From Nocardioides sp. 1609 (GTDB taxonomy: Bacteria; Actinomycetota; Actinomycetes; Propionibacteriales; Nocardioidaceae), in assembly GCF_004522105.1 (NCBI RefSeq), contig NZ_SPUJ01000005.1, forward strand, positions 558,001 through 622,000: DNA of 64,000 bases. Direction: 5' to 3'. The notes beneath the pieces were generated by a model. It was not told the origin of the DNA, ran no database searches, and worked only from the letters and a program-made list of their open reading frames with translations. The position numbers and the translations under genes are program-made. Below are positions 58,718 through 64,000 of the stretch, one piece after another; position 1 is the stretch's first letter; each line of letters starts with the position of its first letter.

Positions 58718-59443
58718 TCAGCGTCCGCGCATGTTGCCGCGCATGCCCTTCATGGACGTCGGCATCGGACCGCGGGGGAGCGGGATCTTGGGACGCTGGG
58801 CGTCGAGGGCCTTGAGCCGGTTGAGGATGTCGGTGATCTCGGCGGGCTTCACCTTGCGGCCGAGCTTCTGGACGTGGCGCACCAGCTTGGACAGCGGCAC
58901 CTGACCTTCGCCGCTGCCGACGACGACCTCGTGGATCGGCGTCTCCGACGCGACCCGCTCGTGCTTGCGCCGCTCGCTGGCGAGCAGGGTCTTGAGCCGG
59001 TGGGGGTTGCCCTCGCCGACCAGGACGATGCCGGGAGGGCCGACGACGCGGTGGACCATGTCCTGCTGCTTGGTGAAGCCGACCATCTCGTCGGTCTTCC
59101 AGCCGCGGCGCAGCAGCGTGAGCGCCCGGGCGGCGGCGCCGAGCTGACCCTCGAGCCGGTTGAACGCCGCGCGCTGGGCACGGCGGCTGAAGACGACCAT
59201 CATGCCGAGCAGGCCGAACAGCAGGCCGCCGATGATCGCCATGACGAGGCTGAAGGTGCCGTTGCTCGGGGGGAGGATCCAGAACAGTCCGAACCCGGCG
59301 GCGCCGAAGAGGAGGAACGCCCCGGCCATCCAGAGGCCGATCCTGGTGTCGACCTCACGGGTCATCTTGTAGGTCTCGACGAGCTGCCCGCGGCGGCTCA
59401 TCTTGGTGGGGTCGGTCTCCCGGGGCTTCTTCGTCCGTGCCAT
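58718..59443 (-). CDS. DUF4191 family membrane protein
   Basis: 241 residues from ATG 59443. The N-terminus is basic (MARTKKPRETDPTKMSRRGQ), then two membrane helices (LWMAGAFLLFGAAGFGLFWI, FSLVMAIIGGLLFGLLGMMVVF in part) and a cytoplasmic domain with GPPGIVLVGEG and KTLLASERRKHERV. The gene between lipA and the RDD/glnA genes in actinobacteria is regularly of this family. Function unknown. Confidence 0.85.
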   Translation of the reverse strand: MARTKKPRETDPTKMSRRGQLVETYKMTREVDTRIGLWMAGAFLLFGAAGFGLFWILPPSNGTFSLVMAIIGGLLFGLLGMMVVFSRRAQRAAFNRLEGQLGAAARALTLLRRGWKTDEMVGFTKQQDMVHRVVGPPGIVLVGEGNPHRLKTLLASERRKHERVASETPIHEVVVGSGEGQVPLSKLVRHVQKLGRKVKPAEITDILNRLKALDAQRPKIPLPRGPMPTSMKGMRGNMRGR

Positions 59444-59480
59444 GTGTTGCCGTGCCTCGCTCGTCCCGAAGGGTCAGTGG

Positions 59481-60431
59481 TCAGACGGACGCCCGCGCGT
59501 CCATCGCCTGACGGTACAGGCGACCGGCGCGGTAGGACGAACGGACGAGCGGGCCGGACAGGGCGCCGGAGAAACCGATCTCGTCGGCCTCGTCCTTGAG
59601 CTCGACGAACTCCTCGGGCTTGACCCACCGCTCGACCGGGTGGTGCCGCACCGAGGGGCGCAGGTACTGGGTGATCGTGATGATCTCGCAGCCGGCGGCG
59701 TGCAGGTCGCGCAGCGCCTGCGAGACCTCGTCGCGGGTCTCGCCCATGCCGAGGATCAGGTTGGACTTGGTGACCAGGCCGAAGTCGCGGGCGGCGGTGA
59801 TGACGTCGAGCGAGCGCTCGTAGCGGAACGCCGGGCGGATCCGCTTGAAGATGCGCGGGACCGTCTCGACGTTGTGGGCCAGCACCTCGGGGCGCGACTC
59901 GAACACCTCGCGGAGCTGGTCGGGGTCGCCGTTGAAGTCGGGGATCAGGTTCTCGACACCGATGCCGGGGTTCAGCTCGTGGATCATCCGCACCGTCTCG
60001 GCGTACAGCCAGGCGCCGCCGTCGGGCAGGTCGTCACGGGCGACGCCGGTGATGGTGGCGTAGCGCAGCTCCATCTTCTGCACCGACTCGGCGACCCGAC
60101 GGGGCTCGTCGCGGTCGAGCGGCTCGGGCTTGCCGGTGTCGATCTGGCAGAAGTCGCAGCGGCGGGTGCACTGCTCGCCGCCGATGAGGAACGTCGCCTC
60201 GCGGTCCTCCCAGCACTCGAAGATGTTGGGGCAGCCGGCCTCCTGGCACACGGTGTGCAGGCCCTCGGCCTTGACCAGCGACTGCAGCGCCTTGTACTCC
60301 GGACCCATCTTCGCCCGGGTCTTGATCCACTCCGGCTTGCGCTCGATCGGCGTCTCGGCGTTGCGGACCTCGAGCCGCAGGAGCTTGCGGCCGTTCGGGG
60401 CGGTGCTGGGGGGTGTGGGAGTGGTCGTCAC
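59481..60431 (-). CDS. lipA: Lipoyl synthase
   Basis: 316 residues from GTG 60431. A radical-SAM enzyme that inserts two sulfurs into octanoyl chains on lipoyl domains of 2-oxoacid dehydrogenases and GcvH. The auxiliary cluster Cys are C62, C67 and C73 ([12 protein letters not shown]), and the radical-SAM Cys are C88, C92 and C95 (CTRRCDFC). The end contains [12 protein letters not shown] with the conserved Ser-Ser/Arg region. A -10 TAGGAT 7 bases before the GTG predicts a leaderless mRNA. The usual neighbour lipB is not seen upstream. Confidence 0.95.
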   Translation of the reverse strand: MTTTPTPPSTAPNGRKLLRLEVRNAETPIERKPEWIKTRAKMGPEYKALQSLVKAEGLHTVCQEAGCPNIFECWEDREATFLIGGEQCTRRCDFCQIDTGKPEPLDRDEPRRVAESVQKMELRYATITGVARDDLPDGGAWLYAETVRMIHELNPGIGVENLIPDFNGDPDQLREVFESRPEVLAHNVETVPRIFKRIRPAFRYERSLDVITAARDFGLVTKSNLILGMGETRDEVSQALRDLHAAGCEIITITQYLRPSVRHHPVERWVKPEEFVELKDEADEIGFSGALSGPLVRSSYRAGRLYRQAMDARASV

Positions 60432-60438
60432 TCCGTCG

Positions 60439-60444
60439 ATCCTA
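60439..60444 (-). promoter_or_regulatory. -10 box of lipA (leaderless)
   Basis: Minus-strand TAGGAT, separated by 7 bases from GTG 60431. Confidence 0.5.
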
Positions 60445-60495
60445 CGTCGCCGTGGGTCACCCCCGGGGGCCGGCCCGGGCGGCGAGGGCAGCCCC

Positions 60496-61488
60496 CTAGG
60501 TGATGTCGCGGCGGCGGAACGACGCGGCGGAGGCGCCGCCGACGAGCAGCATCAGGACGGCGTAGTACGCGGTGCCGTGCTGGACGCTGACCTCCTTGGT
60601 CTCGTCGCAGTCGAGGTCGTCGGGCACCCGCTGCCCGTAGCAGGCCTCGGGCGGCTGGACCCAGTACTCGGCGCGCCCGTTGACGACGGCGACGGCGTTG
60701 GTCGACGGCTCGTACCTCAACGCCGACTCCGGCAGGAGGGCGAAGACCAGGCCGCCGGCGACCGAGACCGCGAACAGGACGCCGATCGTGAACACCGTGC
60801 TGCGCGACAGGGTGGTCAGCGCGTACCCGAACACCGACGCCGCGGTGATGACCAGGGTGCTCCGCAGGGCGTGCTGCACCACGTCGGTGACCACCTGCCC
60901 GGACGGATCGAGGTCGCGGCTCTGCGCGACCAGGATCAGCCCGCCCCAGAAGACGACGAGGCCCACCACCGCGACCGACGCCGCCAGCAGCGCGACCGCG
61001 ACGGCCTTGGCCAGCCACACCCGCAGCCGCCGCGGCTCGAACAGCAGCTGGTTGCTCATGGAGCCGGAGTTCCAGTCGTGCCCGACGTACGTCGTCCCGG
61101 CGAGCAGCATCAGCGCGGCCACGATCGCCACCACCGCCAGGGCGCTGTTCGACCGCTCGCGAGCGACGACGAGCTGCTCGCGGTACAGGAAGTCCTCGAC
61201 CCGCGGCTCGTAGCCGAACTGGCGCGCGCACTGCCGCTCGGCGCGGGCGGGGTCGACGCCGTACGCGCGCGGGTCCTGCTCGCAGTCGGCGATGCCCTGC
61301 TCGATGTAGGCCAGCTCGGCGTCGACCTGCTGCTGCGCAGCAGCCCGGTCGTCGTCGCCGACGGGGCGGGTGTCGTAGGTGCGGACGCCGAGGATCACGA
61401 GCGGGATGAGGACGGCGGCACCGACGAGCACGAGGACGGCGCGCCGCCACCGCAGGCGGGTCAGCTCGACCCGCAGCAGGCCCGTCAT
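60496..61488 (-). CDS. ABC-2 type permease
   Basis: 330 residues from ATG 61488, overlapping the ATPase stop (ATGA). Six membrane segments: one at the N-terminus ([19 protein letters not shown]), then a 120-residue external region with two Cys ([16 protein letters not shown]), then five more starting at [17 protein letters not shown]. The motif [17 protein letters not shown] precedes the second helix, as in permeases for drugs or lipids. Forms an exporter with the adjacent ATPase; substrate unknown. Confidence 0.82.
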   Translation of the reverse strand: MTGLLRVELTRLRWRRAVLVLVGAAVLIPLVILGVRTYDTRPVGDDDRAAAQQQVDAELAYIEQGIADCEQDPRAYGVDPARAERQCARQFGYEPRVEDFLYREQLVVARERSNSALAVVAIVAALMLLAGTTYVGHDWNSGSMSNQLLFEPRRLRVWLAKAVAVALLAASVAVVGLVVFWGGLILVAQSRDLDPSGQVVTDVVQHALRSTLVITAASVFGYALTTLSRSTVFTIGVLFAVSVAGGLVFALLPESALRYEPSTNAVAVVNGRAEYWVQPPEACYGQRVPDDLDCDETKEVSVQHGTAYYAVLMLLVGGASAASFRRRDIT

Positions 61489-62450
61489 GCGGCACCGCCC
61501 TTCCGGCCGAGGTCGTCGGCGCCGGCGTGGTGCTCGTGGCCGAGCGTGTCGGCGGCGGTGAGCTCGAGGAACACCGACTCGAGGTCGCGGCGCAGCGGGG
61601 TCAGCGCGGACAACCAGACGCCGGCCTCGCCGAGGGTCCGGGTGATCGCGGCGGGGTCGTCGGACTCGACGCGCAGGCCGGTGGTGGTCGCGGCGACGGT
61701 GAGACCGGCGCCGGTGAGCAGCCGGGTGGCGGCGTCGGGGTCGGCGACCTCGACGGCGTACGCCGCGGCGCCGGTGTCGAGGAGGTCCTCGACGCGCCCC
61801 GAGGCGAGGAGCCGGCCGTTGCCGATGATCGTGGCCGACGTGCAGACCTGCTGGACCTCGGCGAGGATGTGGGAGCTCAGCAGCACGGTGACGCCGCGCT
61901 CGCCGAGGTCGCGGATGGTGTCGCGGATCTCGCGGATGCCCGCCGGGTCGAGGCCGTTCGTCGGCTCGTCGAGGATGAGCAGCTGCGGGTCCTTCAGGAG
62001 GGTCGCGGCGATCGCGAGGCGCTGCTTCATGCCGAGGGAGTAGGACTTGAACCGGTCGCCGTCGCGCCCGGTCAGGCCGACGGTCTCGATCGCGGCGTCG
62101 ACGCGCGTGTCGGGAGCGCCGATGCTGCGTGAGAGCAGCAGCAGGTTCTGCCGGCCGGTGAAGTGGGGGGAGAACTTGGGCGACTCGACCACGGCGCCGA
62201 CCCGGTCGATGACGGCCGGCAGGCTCTCGGGGACCGGCTGGCCGAAGAGCCGCATCTCCCCGCGCGTGGCGCGGGCCAGCCCGAGCAGCATCCGGATCGT
62301 CGTGGTCTTGCCGGACCCGTTGGGTCCGAGGAAACCGTGGACGCCGCCTCCGGGCACCGCGAGGTCCAGGTTCTCCACCGCGACGCGGAGGCCGCGTCGT
62401 CCGCGAAACTCCTTGCGCAGTCCCGCTGCTTCGATGACCAGGTCGGTCAC
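61485..62450 (-). CDS. ABC-2 type exporter ATPase
   Basis: 321 residues from GTG 62450, with AGGAGG four bases upstream. Walker A is LGPNGSGKTTTIRM, the signature YSLGMKQRLAIAATLL, Walker B LLILDEPTNGLDPAG, and a C-terminal domain includes a linker typical of CcmA/NatA-like export ATPases. It is the first gene of a two-gene operon. A six-copy pentanucleotide repeat lies just upstream of its ribosome site. Confidence 0.88.
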   Translation of the reverse strand: MTDLVIEAAGLRKEFRGRRGLRVAVENLDLAVPGGGVHGFLGPNGSGKTTTIRMLLGLARATRGEMRLFGQPVPESLPAVIDRVGAVVESPKFSPHFTGRQNLLLLSRSIGAPDTRVDAAIETVGLTGRDGDRFKSYSLGMKQRLAIAATLLKDPQLLILDEPTNGLDPAGIREIRDTIRDLGERGVTVLLSSHILAEVQQVCTSATIIGNGRLLASGRVEDLLDTGAAAYAVEVADPDAATRLLTGAGLTVAATTTGLRVESDDPAAITRTLGEAGVWLSALTPLRRDLESVFLELTAADTLGHEHHAGADDLGRKGGAA

Positions 62451-62466
62451 GGTGCCTCCTCCGGTC

Positions 62467-62496
62467 GTGGCGTGGCATGGCATGGCATGGCGTGGC
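62467..62496. repeat. Six tandem copies of a 5-bp unit
   Basis: Units are GTGGC, GTGGC, ATGGC, ATGGC, ATGGC, GTGGC. The run lies 17 bases upstream of the ABC ATPase start and between it and the divergent phosphate transporter gene, within the likely promoter or leader. Confidence 0.75.
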
Positions 62497-62583
62497 GCGC
62501 CATCAGACCACGCGAGGTGAACGACGGTTGAACACCGCGCCGGTGGTCTTCCGGTTGCTCGTGCGGAGGAGCACATTGGCGAG

Positions 62584-63786
62584 GTGACCCCGGAACTCGT
62601 GATCCTCGGCCTGGTCGTCGTCACGGCCCTGGCCTTCGACTTCACCAACGGCTTCCACGACACCGGCAACGCGATGGCGACCTCCATCGCGACCGGTGCC
62701 CTGCGCCCGAAGGTGGCCGTCGCCCTGTCGGCGTCGCTCAACCTCGTCGGCGCCTTCCTGTCGGTCGAGGTCGCCCTCACCGTCACCAACGCCGTCATCA
62801 AGATCCAGGACAGCGACGGGGCCCCGCGCCCGGAGTTCCTCGCCGACGGCGGCGAGGCGCTGCTGGTCATCGTGCTGGCCGGGCTCGTCGGCGGGATCCT
62901 GTGGAACCTCGCGACGTGGCTGCTCGGACTGCCGTCGAGCTCCTCGCACGCGCTGTTCGGCGGTCTGGTCGGCGCCACGATCGCCGGGCTCGGGTTCAAC
63001 GGCGTGAACTGGGCCGGCGACGGCACCAAGCTGGACGGCGTCGTCGGCAAGGTGATCCTGCCCGCGCTGCTCTCGCCCGTCATCGCGATCGCGGTCGCCG
63101 CCGTCGGCACCTGGCTGATCCACCGGATCACCGAGGGGGTGGCCGAGCGCTACCGGGAGAGCGGTTTCCGCTGGGGCCAGATCGGCTCGGCGTCCCTCGT
63201 GTCGCTGGCCCACGGCACGAACGACGCCCAGAAGACGATGGGCGTGATCACCCTCGCCCTGCTCGCCAGCGGCGAGTGGAGCGACACCACCAGCATCCCG
63301 CTGTGGGTGAAGGTCTCGTGCGCGGTCGCGATCGCGCTCGGCACCTACCTCGGCGGCTGGCGGATCATCCGGACGCTGGGCAAGGGCCTGGTCGAGATCT
63401 CCTCGCCCCAGGGCATGGCGGCCGAGAGCTCCTCGGCCGCCGTCATCCTGACCTCGAGCCACCTGGGGTTCGCCCTGTCGACCACCCACGTCGCCACCGG
63501 GTCGATCCTCGGCACCGGCGTCGGCAAGAAGGGCGCCGAGGTCCGGTGGGGCGTGGCGGGCCGGATGGCGCTGGCCTGGCTCGTCACGCTGCCGATGGCC
63601 GCCGTCGTCGGCGCGATCGCCTGGTACGCCGCCGACCTCGTGGGCGGTCTCCCGGGGGCGGTCGTCGTCTTCGTGGTCCTGGTCGCCGCGTCCGGCGCCA
63701 TGTACGTCCGGTCACGGCGCGAGCCGGTCGACCACGACAACGTCAACGCCGACTGGGACGGCATGCCCACCCAGGCGAAGGTCTGA
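62584..63786 (+). CDS. PiT-family inorganic phosphate transporter
   Basis: 400 residues from GTG 62584. The family's duplicated signature is clear: FDFTNGFHDTGNAMATSIATG near the N-terminus (in part) and LAHGTNDAQKTMGVI in the second half. About ten membrane helices. It takes up phosphate (or metal-phosphate) with H+ or Na+. A small membrane protein gene follows after 14 bases with its own AAGGAG, so they are likely one operon. Confidence 0.93.
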   Translation: MTPELVILGLVVVTALAFDFTNGFHDTGNAMATSIATGALRPKVAVALSASLNLVGAFLSVEVALTVTNAVIKIQDSDGAPRPEFLADGGEALLVIVLAGLVGGILWNLATWLLGLPSSSSHALFGGLVGATIAGLGFNGVNWAGDGTKLDGVVGKVILPALLSPVIAIAVAAVGTWLIHRITEGVAERYRESGFRWGQIGSASLVSLAHGTNDAQKTMGVITLALLASGEWSDTTSIPLWVKVSCAVAIALGTYLGGWRIIRTLGKGLVEISSPQGMAAESSSAAVILTSSHLGFALSTTHVATGSILGTGVGKKGAEVRWGVAGRMALAWLVTLPMAAVVGAIAWYAADLVGGLPGAVVVFVVLVAASGAMYVRSRREPVDHDNVNADWDGMPTQAKV

Positions 63787-63800
63787 GAAGGAGCACCGAC

Positions 63801-64000
63801 ATGGAGAACATCGGATTCGCCCTCGAGGGCGCCTGGCAGGTCCTGCTGATCGGCCTCCTCCTCGGAGCCGGGCTGCCGGCCGTCTTCGCCCTCGGCATCC
63901 GCTCGCTCGCGTACGGCGCCGGGGGAGCCGCCGAGACCGTCGACGCCGGTCACGCGCCGCCCCACCCCGTCGGGCGCCTCGGGGCGGCGGTCTGCTTCGC
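63801..64000 (+). CDS. Hypothetical membrane protein, N-terminal part (runs off window)
   Basis: Starts ATG 63801 with AAGGAG upstream; 66 codons are visible. One strong membrane segment (AWQVLLIGLLLGAGLPAVFAL) is near the start, followed by an Ala/Gly-rich linker. A small membrane protein after a PiT transporter gene is a usual actinobacterial arrangement. No function known. Confidence 0.72.
   Translation, partial: MENIGFALEGAWQVLLIGLLLGAGLPAVFALGIRSLAYGAGGAAETVDAGHAPPHPVGRLGAAVCF

Overview
The window is high-GC DNA with strong GC3 bias, many GTG starts, GTGA/ATGA stop-start overlaps and leaderless promoters (a TANNNT -10 box about 7 nt before the start codon). Together with a lipA - DUF4191 - RDD - glnA block, a DUF222/HNH (13E12-type) gene, a SigE-family sigma factor and F420-type luciferase-like oxidoreductases, this points to an actinobacterium. 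The gene content looks most like Nocardioides or another Nocardioidaceae, but that is inference from gene types and not a database result. I see no rRNA, tRNA, insertion sequence or CRISPR array.

Layout. 1-7.5 kb: the end of a type III glutamine synthetase, a small metallopeptidase, a stand-alone 5'-3' exonuclease, a secreted PKD protein carrying a cupredoxin and a copper-only SOD-like domain, a cytochrome P450, and a DUF222/HNH nuclease gene behind a DNA-damage-type promoter. 7.7-11.9 kb: a sulfonate/taurine-type ABC importer divergent from a periplasmic molybdopterin oxidoreductase and its cytochrome b partner. 11.9-13.5 kb: a reverse transcriptase with, just upstream, a 171-nt structured element bounded by a perfect 12-bp inverted repeat, which I read as a candidate retron. 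13.5-26.6 kb: an MFS exporter, SDR, a 1795-residue secreted lamin-tail/metallophosphoesterase protein, an LLM-plus-FAD-oxidase fusion with its HxlR regulator, and a zinc alcohol dehydrogenase with a partner protein.

26.7-41.4 kb: a LuxR-type regulator, a secreted serine hydrolase, an FtsX-type ABC exporter with its own two-component system, a glycosyltransferase/MocA/MDR/SDR group, two tiny overlapping genes, a CPBP protease, and a second two-component system. That second system sits between the arms of an inverted duplication (39222-39446 and 41470-41693). The duplication carries the upstream region and first codons of the CPBP protease gene in one arm and of a secreted collagen-like protein gene in the other.

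41.6-56.2 kb is the most accessory-looking part: small secreted proteins and lipoproteins, a sigma factor with membrane partner, VOC, VanZ, a secreted choice-of-anchor protein, DUF1990, a AAA ATPase, an MmyB-type regulator with SDR, and an OsmC-like protein. 56.5-64 kb is housekeeping: glnA type I behind a four-part GlnR box, RDD, DUF4191, lipA, an ABC-2 transporter and a PiT phosphate transporter.

The strongest candidates for something undescribed are the retron-like reverse transcriptase locus, the inverted duplication around the two-component system, and the SOD domain nested inside a PKD domain.
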